In this document: positions 32,331-44,748 of the stretch, piece after piece | How the letters are laid out: every line of letters begins with the position of its first letter | Numbering within the stretch: the stretch's first letter is position 1 | Source of the DNA: Chaetoceros tenuissimus | Taxonomy: Eukaryota > Bacillariophyta > Thalassiosirophyceae > Chaetocerotales > Chaetocerotaceae | Assembly: GCA_021927905.1 (NCBI GenBank) | Contig: BLLK01000047.1 | Location: forward strand, 4,392,484-4,456,483 | Direction: 5' to 3' | DNA: 64,000 nt | Program-made: the position numbers and the translations under genes | Notes under the pieces: model-generated | Databases searched by the model: none | What the model saw: the letters and a program-made list of their open reading frames with translations, nothing else | Told to the model about the DNA's origin: nothing

Positions 32331-32531
32331 AACTATATCTTATATATATCGTGAGAGTACAAAGTATAACTGACAGTACTTTCAATTTTAATAATTTATA
32401 TAACGTGACTATGCATCGAAACGTTGAACTGACAATTGTAACTATATCTTATATACATGGTGAGAGTACATAGAATAACTGACAGTACTTTCAATTAAAT
32501 AACGTGACAATATATCGAAACGTTAAACCGA
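32331..32531 (+). repeat. 109-bp tandem duplication
   Basis: Two diverged copies start at 32331 and 32440, both beginning AACTATATCTTATATA. They share GTGAGAGTACA, AACTGACAGTACTTTCAAT, AACGTGAC and ATCGAAACGTT. They lie in the 3' flank of the lipase gene. No coding role seen. Confidence 0.75.
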
Positions 32532-32706
32532 CTCAGTAACAAGACTGCTTTGCCAAGAATGAGACAAAAAAGAGTAAAAAGAAGCGACGCACGAACCGAA
32601 GAGGCAAATGAGACTAAGCATGAATACACAACACATGTTTCATTAGCATATCTAATGCAACTGCTGCTCTTGAGATATCTATTACATAAATTAAATCAAA
32701 GAAACA

Positions 32707-35700
32707 ATGTCCCACAGCAACAGCAGTAGCAGCAATTCAACGTCTCAAAAGGCAGTCAAGGGAGTCGCAGATTACTTTGCAATTCTCGGCATCGGAGAGA
32801 CACTCACACTTCAGTCTTTTCAAAAGAAACTTGCCAAAACAAATGCCACTCCACAGGATATAGAATTACTTCAACAGGAAGAAGAATGTCTCATGATGCA
32901 GAGATTTTATCGAGAAATTGTTGAAATTGGAATTCTGACTGTTTATGATGGTTCTTGTGTCAATTGTCCTTCTCTTCTAAATCAACAACAGCAGCCTCGA
33001 GTCGCTGCTGCAATTTTATCCAAAAGTAATCGACAAGAAATGGAAAAGGAAGATGACTATGAAGACGACTATCCACTGCATGAACACTCTTTAAAGCAAG
33101 AGAACTTAAATGTCGAAACAGATTTGTTTCTTTTGAGACGGAAAGTAAATGATGGCAGCAACTTTCCTTTTCATTTGCCTCAAGAAGTTGCAGGATATGA
33201 AATGTTGTATCAGACAGCGGCTGCCTCTCACCCGATGCAGCATTTGTGTCAACAGCAAAATGGACAAGATTTGCAAATGTCCATGAGTATTAACATGAGT
33301 CTTAGCATTAATACTACCTTTGATCAGAATATGAATACGACAGGCAATGGAGATTCACATCCTTTGGCAAGTGTATGGAATAAAAATGATACATTTGATG
33401 GAAATCTTGATCCTATTCATGGACTGAGGGGAACATTAGTGGAAAAGTTACCAAATGTCAATGCTACATTTATGAGTGATGCTCAAGGAGCTAATCAGAG
33501 CATACTTGGAAGTACCTTTGATAGCATTGATCAGAGGGGGAGTACGTCCATCGATGAAGTTACCATTGAATCATCGTCATCGGGGCTACTATCGAGATTT
33601 TCCAAGCCGGCCATATCCAAACTAAAGAACAAGATTACTTCCACTATTCAAAAAAGGCACAGGCACCAGAGCCTACAATTGTGCCTTCTACCATTACATC
33701 ACCTGGATCAGATGTTCCAGAAGTACCACAAACGGCAGATATTCCGATTCAGCAAAAGAGATATTACATTGGGTTTCGGAAACGAGGACCAGATGAAACA
33801 CATAAACCTGGCATTGCAGAATGTACACTAGTCTATGTCAAAATACACAAACAGACGATTTTGAGAGAATACAACAACTTGGGCAAAAGAATGAATCTTC
33901 TGACCAATCACTTTGATCCTACACATCATGGACAAGATGAGGATGATGACTTGTCGCAAATGACCATGAATACTACTGTTTCGAGGAGAGAAAGACTTCA
34001 AAAGCTTGCTGTTGGTGCTACGGGCTTGGCTGGTGGTTTAGCCAAAAAGGTGAAACAACAAAGTGTGGAGGCATACAGAAATCACATGAATAAATCCACT
34101 AGTTTTGAAGAAGAGGATAACTGTTGTCTAGATCGTGATGTGCCTTCAGAGAATGATGACAAGAAGGAAACTACTGATAAAGATTGGTTTGAAAATGTTC
34201 CTTGTGATCGAGTACAATTAGAACAGTTGATTGACTTGCCTCTAGGTTTTACAGAATGGGTCATCCCAGACATGTATCAAACTCTAAGGTTGCCAGTTCC
34301 ACCATCGCCTAGTAGAAGAAAGCATCTAGAGTCACCTTTCAAAAGCCCAAGATCGAACAAGTCAAGTCCTTATAAATCACCAATATCTCCTGGAAACAAA
34401 GTATCCAGTGGGGATAAGCGTATGCAAAAGACATTTCTATTTCATCACAAGGATGATTTACCCAATCCAGCAGATGCCGGTATCGGTGTTGAGGCATTTG
34501 TGGATGGTAATACTTTCCTACATCCAACTAGGAAACACAAAAGTCCAAAGAATGCAAAGAAACGTAATCCGTGGTCACCTACGGATTCACCACCAAGAGG
34601 TTTTAATCCTACATCCTCCTATTTGTTTGAAGAAAATCGAGAGAAGGAAAATGAAGTCACATTTGACAGAGAAGTACTTATGCCAATGGTAATAGATTCT
34701 CATGATTTCAACGAGCTGAAAGGTTTGGACTTGAAAGATGTTCCGTATGAATACATACCGCTCGTGGCTGTGAGAAGACAGAGGGTAGGTGTTGAAGAAA
34801 GATTTCATGAGGATCCAAGTATGGTAGACTTGGCAGTTTCATTTGTAGGTGCTAGCAAGAAGCCTGTCATGCCAAATGATGACGATGATGACTTTGAGCT
34901 TACTGAAGAAGATGAAGATCCAATTTCATCGACTTCTGAATGGAAAGCATGTAATACTCAGGAAATTCTATTGATGGAAGAAGACGAAGAGGATGAAGAT
35001 TATCCAATAACTGATGAGTCACGAATAGAAGAAGACATGCTTAATTTTGGAATGCCTTCCATGATTTGCAAACGTAATTTGCCCATGGGATTTTTGGATA
35101 CTCCATTTGCTACTAGCGTTCTTGATAGATTCCCAAAGAAAGATTATAAAGGGGTTCCTTTACCCGAAGAAGAGTTGCCGATGTTTTGCTATCCTACAGG
35201 TTGTAAACTCTTTCGTGCGAGGTATCAAGATGCTCCACTTCCCGAAAATTATGGATTCTCTGTTAAAAATGAACGAGGTGATAGTATCCATGGTACGTAG
35301 GAAGAATATTTCATACACTAATCATATTGTTTGAGAAATATCTCTTACCTATACCTTTTCAATAGTGTCTTGTGTGTCTTTCATGGAACCATTGGAGAAG
35401 TCAAAGATAAAACAACTGAATGAAATGTCTAGGAAAAGGATGCTTACTTCATTACCTCATCGATACTTTTGCGAATCTCAAGATTTTGCTAACAAAAATA
35501 CAACTGAGATTGATGACAAGAGTAGTCTCATGATGGGATTTGATGAAATGAATAAACGAGAAATGGTCGACGATCTCTTTTATGGCTTTGATGAAATGAT
35601 GACATTTGAATACAAGACGATTTGTTTGATTGGACGTTATCCTTACTGGTCTGCATTTAGAAAATACCTTTCCCATCTTCACATTTTATCTGGATCATCA

Positions 35701-38700
35701 TCAGACTTGCCTCTTGAAAGATATATTTCCCACCTTCTAATGGCTGTACCTGTCCCTAAACCTGGAGGTCAATACATTCTTGTGCCTCTTCCAGCAATTG
35801 CTAGTCCAATGGTATTGGGACTCCCTCCTTTGAAAGATCTACCTTTGCTCGACTTATCCTACCGCAGGCTCTTTGGTTGTCTAGATGTACCAACAGTTGT
35901 AGCCATCGTGCTTGGTTTTCTTGCACTTGAAAGGAAAGTTATAATAATGAGTGCATATCCTTCACTAGTATCGGATGTTTGCGAGCTACTGAGATCATTG
36001 CTTTTCCCCTTGGATCTATGTGCTCCATATGTTCCTCGTTTAACAGAACCCTTCATGTCTTGCCTCAATTTCCCTGGAGCAATCTTTGTCGGCATTCACG
36101 ATGACGGCAGTCCTAAAGGACTTGCTGCTTCTGTGAGACGAAATATTCCTGAAGATTCCTTCATTGTGGATTTAGATACAGGAGATATCGATTGTGCAGG
36201 AGATAGATTAGAATTATTGAAAGAGTGCTGGGAAATTATTCCAAGCCAAGCTCGTTCAAGCTTAGTGGAGGAAATTGAAACCCTGTGCCAAGATGCAAGG
36301 ATTGAACCTGGTCAGGAGCCTACTGGACCAGCGATTGAGGCTGCGCTAGATATAGCTGATGTAACTTTTGCTCCTATTTTTGATGGAGACACCTATATTC
36401 AGCTCGATGATAGAGCCGTCCGAGATTCATTTTTACGTTTCTTTTGTTTTGTTTTAAGTGGTTATGAAAGATTTCTCATGGTTCCTGATATAGATTTTCT
36501 TGTGAGTGGCAATGAATGGTTTGACTCAAAAGGATTCCTGTCCATAACAGAGAAGCAGAGTAGAGGTAGATTTCTCCAAACTTTTGTGACTACACAGCTG
36601 TTTCAATCATTTATCCAGAGAAGAACTGAGGCAAGTGATGTCCATTGCCTTCTTTTTGATGAGTGTTTACATGAGTATAACTCCAGTCAAGAACCTTATG
36701 GAAGATTAGTAGAATCAAAAGACCTCGGAGAGAGTAGCAAAGGTAGCATGGCTAAATACGATTTACTTGTAGATCAATGTGCTGCAGAAATGACAAGCAG
36801 TATTGTAGAAGGAGAAGAGTCATCTGCGGATGCCTCTACTCTTACTCCGATTGATATGGAAGGATTCATGATCAATAACAGTGGGGACTTAGTTACTGCT
36901 CCATCTAAAAAGAATCTTCCTTTAAATAGCCGCTACGTCTATTGCTTAGATGGCCATCCACACTTTCCACAAGAATTGGATACTGAAATGTTTTATCCTC
37001 ACGAGCCAGCAGTATTAACAACAGATTTTGATTCAACGCCAGTTCCAATCTTAACAAGAAGTGACCGTGAAAAGGATGTGTCAAACATGCGCAAGAATAC
37101 AGCTGTTTCCCGTCGTGGTGTACAGAGACAGAGGCGTTGTCTATTCCAGCTACCGAAATTATTGGTAAGTAGTCACAGTGTAACTTTATCGTTGCAAGAA
37201 ATTTTTGCTAACCTTTTTTACTTGCTTGAATTTTCTCAAGGCTTCTCATGTATTGAATACTTGGCTTATGTGCATACCTGCACAAGTGAGCCAAGAGTTT
37301 CAGTCAGTTGATCAGCAAAATACATATCTCATGAGGGCGCTAGGGGCACTTCGATTACTTCGAAGTCGCAATAGAATAGTTCCAGACGAAGCAGGATATA
37401 GATGGTTAGTGTTATGAATTGTAGATATTTGAATGAGTCTCGTCACTGCAAATAGGCTAACATCATGATTATTTTTAGCCTCATTATAGCTTGTGGTAGG
37501 GTTGATAGTGATAGAAGACAGGATGTTGTCAAACTGTTCGGACTCTTGAGAAGTGATGGAATCTTTCCATCGGCAGTAACTCTTGGACAGTATACAAGAG
37601 CGATTGCAGAAGGTTATTCTAAACAATCGACAGGAGCAAGCAACTCAATTATTGGAGAGTATAATGATCCGAACTTGGCACCGCTAGAAGATAATGATAT
37701 CAATCTCGACTCACCAAATGCCTTGGACTTTCTTGATGGTAGTCTGAAAGAGCTTGATGAGATAGGAAGTAAATGGAGGCAAAGTAGAGAAGCAAGAAAG
37801 CGCGAAAAGATCAAGAAATGGAAGGAAATGAGAGAGAAAGCATCTGTCGAAGAAGACTCTAAAGCAGACTCCAAGAATGATAATAATTGGATTCCTGTCA
37901 CTTCCTCATCTTCATTTTCACCTCACTGGAAGCCTTCATCCGATATTGACTTGGCATTTGATCTAGTGCATGACTTTCGTTTTATTGCTCTATGGTCTCG
38001 CACTACTTCTTGTGCTAGATGCAATCATGTTCTTCTTGACGAAGAGATCCAAGCTGGATGGGATGATGAAAATCAAAGTGAAGATGGAGAGAGCAACGAC
38101 ATTCTTTGTCCGTGCTGCGGCAATTCTGTAAGTCCCAGATTAGGTTTTCTTGAGCTACCACCAGATACTCGAGGCAATCTGCTAATGTCTTGCAACGGAG
38201 ATCTACCGCCTCAAGTCAAGAATCAAACAAATTTGGAGAATGAAAATAATGATGATAGGTTTGGCTATGTTCCTTACCTCAATCCTTCTCAGATGCGCTA
38301 TCGCCTTGAAAAGATTGTTGAAGATTTTGGAGAAGATGTTCTAGATAGAGAGAAACTACGCTACCTTAATCCAACGGTATTCTTTAACCTTTGGTGGTTC
38401 TGTTGTAGATTCTCACTACCACTTCCTCTTGCGATATCAAAAATAAGTGGAGGTGAAGATCCAAACGAAGGTGCTCAAGTTTACAACAACCACTGTTGTG
38501 CCTTTGCAGCATGGGATAAATCAATTGCACTTGCAGCTTGTCAATCTGCAGCAAAGGGAATTTTGTCTCTTCAAAACATTATTCGGAAATGTTATCGTCC
38601 AGAAGCAAAGGCTGAGTTCAAGAACATCATCAAGGCTTTTGGAGGCGACGACCCAAATGGAATCAATTTTAATTTCCTTACCAATCCAAACCCTCTACTT

Positions 38701-39123
38701 GCAAACTTGGACCTCAAATCTATTGGTCAAGGAGACTGGGAAAATGAAGACTTGCTTCCTATCCTAGTGAAATTGGTTGAAGCGTGTGATAAACGAGATT
38801 TTGTTCCTGCTGTAAAAGCAGTCATGCAATGCAATCTTGAAAGAATTTCCAAGTTTGGTCGAGGTCCCAATGTAGAACTGGATTGTTATCGAACACTTTT
38901 ATATCTAGCTCGATACCAATGTACAAGTGCATTCCATACCTTCTTTCCTACCACAAGCAAGACTTGTAAAGGATATCATTTCTGGTGTCCAAATTCCACA
39001 GTACCTATATTCGACCGCATGTTTCGCGAGGCTGTATCTCGATCAAATATGGAATTGGCAAAGTTGCATGACGTTTCCGACGTTGCTTTAGGAATGCGTA
39101 CCGTCTTTGGACACTTGGTTTAA
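32707..39123 (+). CDS. DENND4-type DENN-domain protein, Rab GEF (4 exons, one frameshift)
   Basis: Exons 32707-35292, 35366-37164, 37241-37404 and 37479-39123; introns of 73, 76 and 74 nt, all splices in phase. Exon 1 breaks frame at the A6 run 33650-33655: one more A joins STIQK to AQAPEPTIVPS. About 2,065 aa. The start MSHSNSSSSN leads into ADYFAILGIGE, typical of DENN proteins. The central DENN core includes ICLIGRYPYWSAFRKYL, LERYISHLLMAVPVP, LDVPTVVAIVLGFLALERKV and FPGAIFVGIHDDG. After it, YLMRALGALRLLRSRNRIVP and CLIIACGR form the PPR-like stretch, then a CxxC pair (CARCNH, CPCCGN) and FFNLWWFCCRFSLPLPLAI, as in the DENND4/c-Myc-promoter-binding group, which activates Rab10-like GTPases. 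Confidence 0.88.
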
Positions 39124-39251
39124 CATTTGAGCTATTAGTAGTTTAAAATACAATATGATTTAATTTACATCTTTGCATTCTGATTTTAATTTGACGGTTC
39201 TCTTTCTCGTATCACTTCTTCTTCACCACTCGAATCATGGTAAGAGCTAAA

Positions 39252-39550
39252 CTATTTCTTACGTTTTGTTCCATCTTTCTTAGCTTGAAGTGAGTTTCTC
39301 TTCTTGTTCATTATGCGGTAGTACATTTCCCTATGCATTGAAGTTTTTAGCTTTATTGATAGAAACGATAAAAAGTGATGCAATAGTTTGTATACTCTTA
39401 CCATGTCTTTGCGTCATAGTGCTTCTTTACATATTCAATATCATTACGAACTTTGCTTCTCTCATGTTTAGTACTATTTCTATTGATAGGAATTGGATTA
39501 GAGCGTATCGACGAAGATGATATTGAGAGATTTCTTCCTTGAGACGGCAT
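39252..39550 (-). CDS. Small YDAKTWEMYYRI-family protein, member 1 (2 exons)
   Basis: A 75-aa gene. Exon 1 is 39550-39402 (ATG at 39550), a 71-nt intron (GTAAGAG...GCATAG) follows, and exon 2 is 39330-39252 ending TAG. I found it through its match to the gene at 44749-45403: across the splice both read (K)K/QxYYDAKTWEMYYRI followed by a basic tail (here MNKKRNSLQAKKDG). The N-terminus is Ser/Asn/Arg-rich. Intron position and phase (after the first two bases of the Trp codon) are identical in the two genes, strong evidence for homology. No known domain; a short amphipathic helix with a basic tail suggests binding to a partner, which is inference. Confidence 0.75.
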
Positions 39551-40025
39551 TGGCGTAGTTAGGGTTAACTAAAAAAAAACTTCCTCCTTTTGCATATCTA
39601 TGACTTATGGATCCTGACCCTAAAACATAGATTCCTTCTTAGACGATATAGGTGTGGTAAAGATTTATAGTATTCAAAAGAATCCTAGGAATCTTATTCA
39701 ATACAGCTCCTCACGCACCTAAACAACACAATGTGAGGATAAGTTCAGCCGTTATTAAGTGTTAACTGTTAGGATTTTAGTCACGGATGCTTGTGAAATA
39801 TTTTGTCACGGATGCTTATTAGGAAGCAAACCACACAACCAAGGTAGATAAATAGAGACTACCTTACACACAACACAATCATATTTTTGCATTTACCTCA
39901 TTAGTATACTTGGAACAGTTTACTTGAACTCTAATTTGACAATGACCATTCGTCTACTGATCAAAAGAATTAGAGCCGTACTAAGACAAAAAGATACTAA
40001 GAGGAAACCTAACACTTACTTTGCC

Positions 40026-41287
40026 TATTACCGTTTTTTTTTAACCGAAGCCACCCCCAACAGGTTTTTGCCGACCCCTCTCGCGGCTCTAAAAAATTTT
40101 TCTCTACGAAAACAAAAAAAACTAGTTTTTTCAACAACAACACTAATGAATAAAGCCACTTCAAGCTGTAACTAACCAACAATACATAACCAACACTTCA
40201 TAGATTCATACTAGAGCATATTAGAAGACGATCTTGGCTTTGATTCGAATTGAAAGGAACCCAACATACTGTCTTGCTGTTGATACATGATAGATTCGCC
40301 CATGAGCGAGGAGGACAAACGACTTCTTTGCTGCTTCTTGATCCTCTGATTTAGTGCAGCCCTCTTTACGCTCTCTATCAGAAGGAAAGCTTGTTTATTC
40401 ATGCAATGATGAGCTGTAGGAAGTCTTTGAAAGACCATTATTGATTATCAGCGAGCGAAGTAAGCGGCCTGAGTTGAGAGTACGCAAGTGCTACTTCGGA
40501 AGAACTAAATATTGACCGGAAGCTACTTTACGAGGACAGGAAAGCTTATGGAAATTAGCACCCACTTTAACCATGACATGATAAAAATTTAGAGTCTAGA
40601 GTTATCATAAGATCGAATCGAATGAATGGATAGATCATTTTGAATACGAGAGAAAAGTAGCTTCTTGAGGTTCCGAGGTTCCGACTTGCCATGTCGCTTG
40701 CGACATTATAAAATAAAGCCAAGTATATCTTTCCATACAATTTATTAATTTATCTCTATTCAAATGAACTTGTAATGATGAGGCTGTTTCTTCAATCTTC
40801 TTCAAATGACAACTGAATGTATTGTGCAACTCGACACGAATGATTCGATTCAAGTGGTCTATTCTTATCCTCTCAAAATACTTGAATAGCTCTACTGTAA
40901 TCCTGAAATCATTTCCGAACTCCTATCCACTAAAAAGGATTGAAAAGTAGGTTCTACAGTAGCTTGCTTCTTCGGGATCAGCATGAGAAGTCAACAAGCA
41001 AAGATACATGAGCAACTGGCTGTGGCTGGTGACTATCGTAGTACCACCACGACAAGCTTTCTTCAAGCACCGCTGCCTTTCCCTACAACTCATTCACTAA
41101 GTAGATGTTGCATCAGCATTTTGCCTGGCTCTGAAGCGTCGTGTTTGTTCAATGGGCCAGTTTAAGTGAAAAGAAGAGATGTGTTTTGATGTGAAAAAAA
41201 AGTTTTTTGAAAAATTTTGGTGTGAACTGTGAGAGGGGTCGGCTAAAAACCTGCGAGGGTGCAGCGGTTAAAAAAAAATGGTAATAC
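40026..41287. mobile_element. Possible non-autonomous element with imperfect inverted termini
   Basis: Left arm 40026-40084 begins TATTACCGTTTTTTTTTAAC and includes CAGGTTTTTGCCGACCCCTC. Right arm 41230-41287, read on the other strand, begins TATTACCATTTTTTTTTAAC and includes CAGGTTTTTAGCCGACCCCT. About 58 bp match with scattered differences. No target duplication is visible and no transposase is inside, so a MITE-like element or an old inversion duplication are both possible. Confidence 0.5.
40211..40438 (-). CDS. Hypothetical 75-aa protein
   Basis: ATG 40438, single open frame. It contains a predicted helix with Ala/Leu/Arg (FLLIESVKRAALNQRIKKQQ) and ends with a Ser-rich tail. It lies within the inverted-repeat-bounded region. 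I do not recognise it, and a real gene might need a 5' exon. Length alone does not exclude chance. Confidence 0.35.
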   Translation of the reverse strand: MVFQRLPTAHHCMNKQAFLLIESVKRAALNQRIKKQQRSRLSSSLMGESIMYQQQDSMLGSFQFESKPRSSSNML

Positions 41288-41484
41288 AGACCACCACTCA
41301 TTTTAGTAGTAAGAGATTTTTAGAACCCGTGTCCCGTGTTACCATTAACTTCGAGAATTTCTATGATAATAACACAAAAACAGTTGTACTAAGGTCCTGT
41401 TGACATAGCTATTCAGTTATCGCTCTCCCCGTATCAAATCGTATCTCATCCAGACTTCTTGTTGAGGTTGCTTTAGTGAGATAA

Positions 41485-44414
41485 ATGAACACAAGCACCA
41501 TGATGTCAAAAGACGCACCAAAAGCAGCACAAAGCAGTTCTACTACTTTTGGTAGCACCATCAAAGCTTTGAATCCAGGACCGATCTTTAGGACTGTTGT
41601 TGGCCTCTACGCTGACAGAAAGTTCCTTCTCCTAGTTTCATTTCATGTTGTAGCTACCTTGATATGCTATGGTAAGAAGAATATGTTACTTGTTTTGCAA
41701 TCACAGTGTAAATTCTGATACCACGCTTATTTTTCTTGCTTTTCTTTTTATAGCACACTTTGGTCTGCTCAAGTTTCAATCTCAATCATCCAAGGTACCT
41801 GAAGCGGCGCCATTCTATACCTGGAAGATTGGTGTCCCCACTTTTGAGTTTGGTACGATGCATGCAATTCTTTATCAGCTTGCTATTCTACCTTTGACCA
41901 TGTGTAGATTGCTAATTGCCAACTTCTCGGAAACATTTGTTTCAAAGATTATTCCATTTGATGAAATGACAAGGTAAGATAATCATAAATTTTGCTGAAG
42001 GTCAAAATCATATTTCGCACCACCACTAAGCCTTTGCTTATCGTTTTCTTTCACAGATGTCATATTGGCATTGGCTACACATTTGCGTTCCTACTCCTCG
42101 TCACTATAATTGTCTTTCTTATGTTCTTTGGAGTCGTTTGCAATTCGGGAGATCAAAACTTTTGCAAAAAGGTAAGGAGCGTTATTCTTTGGTGTTTAAG
42201 GATATCTGGTTCTTTATCCCTCATCTTCGAGACCCAACAAATACTCATTACCTGCTTTTCTTATAGTTTACGACAGAGATCATGATTACTGGATATGTGA
42301 TCTTCGTAGCGTTCATGACTGTAGCTGTTACGTCCTTCTTTCGATACAAAATCAAATATCGCATCTTTTATGTGATTCATCATGTCGTGTTCGTTGCATA
42401 CATCCTAGTCATTCTGCATACTATTGATATTGTAGAGAGAAAGAATGGTGAAAGATCCCAAACCTTCAAATGGTTCTCTGCATCTATTCTACTCTATGCG
42501 ACCGATAGATGTACAATGTACTTGGCTCATAGATACGATAGCACCATTACCTCGGCAGTTACCATTGATAGTGGTGAAAAGGATGGAAGACTTGTTATTC
42601 TGAAACTAAAGAAACCGTCCATGCTAACCTTTGCTGCAGGCCAGTATGTATACTTGAAGGTACCAATGGTCGACAATCTATGGCATCCATTCTCCATTGC
42701 ATCGTCACCTGATAATGAAGTAATGAGTTTTTACATCAAGGTATATGGAGAAAAGTCTTGGAGTGGCAAGCTTTTTGATATGTTGCAAGAAGAGTTGCAA
42801 GATGTCTCGTCTTCTGATATTAACATTTCAATGCATGATCTTTCAACAAATGATATTACCATTCCAATTGAAGTCCTAGGTCCTTATGGAACAGCGCTTG
42901 GTGATAAACGCCTGTATACTCATGCTACTTTTGTTGGAACAGGTACAGGTTTCGTTCCATGTATGAGCGCATTGGAACATCATATCAATGCGTGTCTTGC
43001 ACTGAATCCTACTAGATATGCCAAAACTGCAACCAAATACAAGAAAATGATTAGAGGCCTTTCTAATCAAGATGGATTTGTTGACGATGACCTCTCTGCA
43101 TTCAGTGAAAGCACAAATATGGATGGTAACCATTTTCTCGGCTTTGGCAAACCTGGAAAAATGGACCAAGCACAAATACTAACTGCTGCAGCTGAGATCA
43201 TTACCAAGGCAGCCATTACGAAGCGAAAGCTCTTTTGGCATACACTATTCATGTTTGCGCCTGCTCTAGGTTTGATTGCTTTTGGTCTTACCCTTTCATT
43301 CAGCAGTTACAACTTCGACTTATACGATGGCATGGATGTAGTATTGATGAGCTTAACCATTGGCTTCCAAGCAATATTTCTATTCTCATCAGTACTGACG
43401 AGAGAAAGAAATCTTTATTTGATGGTTCTAGATGTTTTCTTTCTATGTCTAAGCATCGTTGCGGACTGGTTCTGGATTTCAAAGTCATCTTTTGGAAGTT
43501 TTAGAGATGCCGACCTTGTGTACTATACGCTTTTGATTGTCTACATGGTTGCAAGACTTTGGAACAAAACTCTCCGTGATGTAAATTATGTCCCAGGACA
43601 GAATGCTCTCACACATACAAGCAATATTGTTTACGAAAAGTTCAATTTCGTATGGAGTTGTAGATCAGCAGAGCTTATCGCTGTGGCATTTCCAGATATT
43701 GCAAAGCTATGGGACGAGCTTGTCGAGGCATGGGGTGAAGAAGAAGCCTTGCATAAAGTCAATATAAGCATACATTGTACTGACTTGAATGAGGAAAGCT
43801 GTCAACAGCTTGTAGATTCTATTCAAGATACAGATCTATTCCAAAAAGGATGCCTCAAATTTGGCAAGCCTTTTCTTTTGGGCATTTTAGAGAAGAATGC
43901 AATGGACATTCTTGCATCTGACCTCCCAGTATCACGAACTCTCTTTGCTTTCTGCGGTTCACAAATGATTGCTAATGAGTTGAAGGCTGCAAAGGTCCTA
44001 AGTGACCTCGTGCTCTCAATGACTGGTCACATGTCTCATACTACGGATCTATCGATTCAGACCTATGGTTCTGTATCATCTTTATCCAAGAAACGTAAAA
44101 AGAATGCATATTTGGAGATTCCGGCTCCTCATCCATTTGATGTCCAACCCAACAAGTCTGAGTCTCTTTCTCGTGAAGTTAGAGCGTCAAATAGCAATTC
44201 ATCAAGTCGATTTCCATCAGCATTCAATAGAGCAAGTCTTTCTTCGAAGAATCTTTTAGAGACTATGGAGAATAGATTTCCGTCAGCATTCAATAGAGCA
44301 AGTCTTTCTTCGAAGAATCTTTTAGGTAAGAGGGAGGATAGTCTTCGTTTCTCTACGCATAGGGTCACTCGCTTTTCAGAAAATTTCCTTGACAATGAAG
44401 AGGTTGAATGTTAA
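41485..44414 (+). CDS. Ferric reductase/NADPH oxidase-like flavocytochrome (4 exons)
   Basis: Exons 41485-41671, 41754-41973, 42057-42171 and 42267-44414, introns 82, 83 and 95 nt, all in phase; 889 aa. The ferric-reductase membrane domain has candidate heme-ligand His in TMHAILYQLAILP, RCHIGIGYTF and FYVIHHVVFVAYILVILHTID. FAD site HPFSIASSP and nucleotide site FVGTGTGFVPCMSALEHH follow. Between the two parts of the NAD(P)H domain sits an insert of about 240 residues containing at least two further TM stretches (LFWHTLFMFAPALGLIAFGL; LYLMVLDVFFLCLSIVADWF). The distal NAD part ends ASDLPVSRTLFAFCGSQMI. No EF-hands. It should move electrons across a membrane to Fe(III) or O2; which one is not decidable. 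The C-terminus carries a 22-aa tandem repeat. Confidence 0.85.
44209..44326 (+). repeat. 66-bp in-frame tandem repeat in the reductase C-terminus
   Basis: Two units start at 44209 and 44275 and encode RFPSAFNRASLSSKNLL twice, separated by ETMEN. The repeated Ser/Arg-rich segment could be a phosphorylation site (inference). Confidence 0.85.
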
Positions 44415-44748
44415 ACATTTTCATATGGGGAATATATATGTGTTTCAACAAGGTTGAATTACTAGTTTGATGTTAGTCCCTTCTTACTTGATCGTATGTT
44501 TTACGTGATACTCGAATCCTTTCCAAAGTAATAAACTCACACCTTTGAGAGAAACGTATTCCCTAATTAGTACATACTCTCATGATACTTTTGAATAGTT
44601 TATACAATATTATATTACTTTTTTGAATGAATCTTTGCGTATTTTATGTTCAATGTTGCTTTCATTCTCCTATTTCGTTTCCTATTTCTTTGTATTGGTA
44701 CATGCTATGTGTAATATCGTTATCGTCTACAAGTCCTACTTGATAGAG

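Larger units (their letters stand above)
39551..41484. other. 1.9-kb region holding an inverted-repeat element, no firm gene
   Basis: Between the small YDAKTW gene and the ferric-reductase gene. It includes a pair of GTCACGGATGCTT words (39780-39820), an imperfect inverted repeat at 40026-40084 / 41230-41287, and a 75-codon minus-strand frame at 40211-40438 described separately. Other short open frames have no support. Confidence 0.5.

Noticed and set aside
40983-41165. 60-codon plus-strand ORF
   Set aside because: ATG start but no motif or splice support, within the inverted-repeat region.
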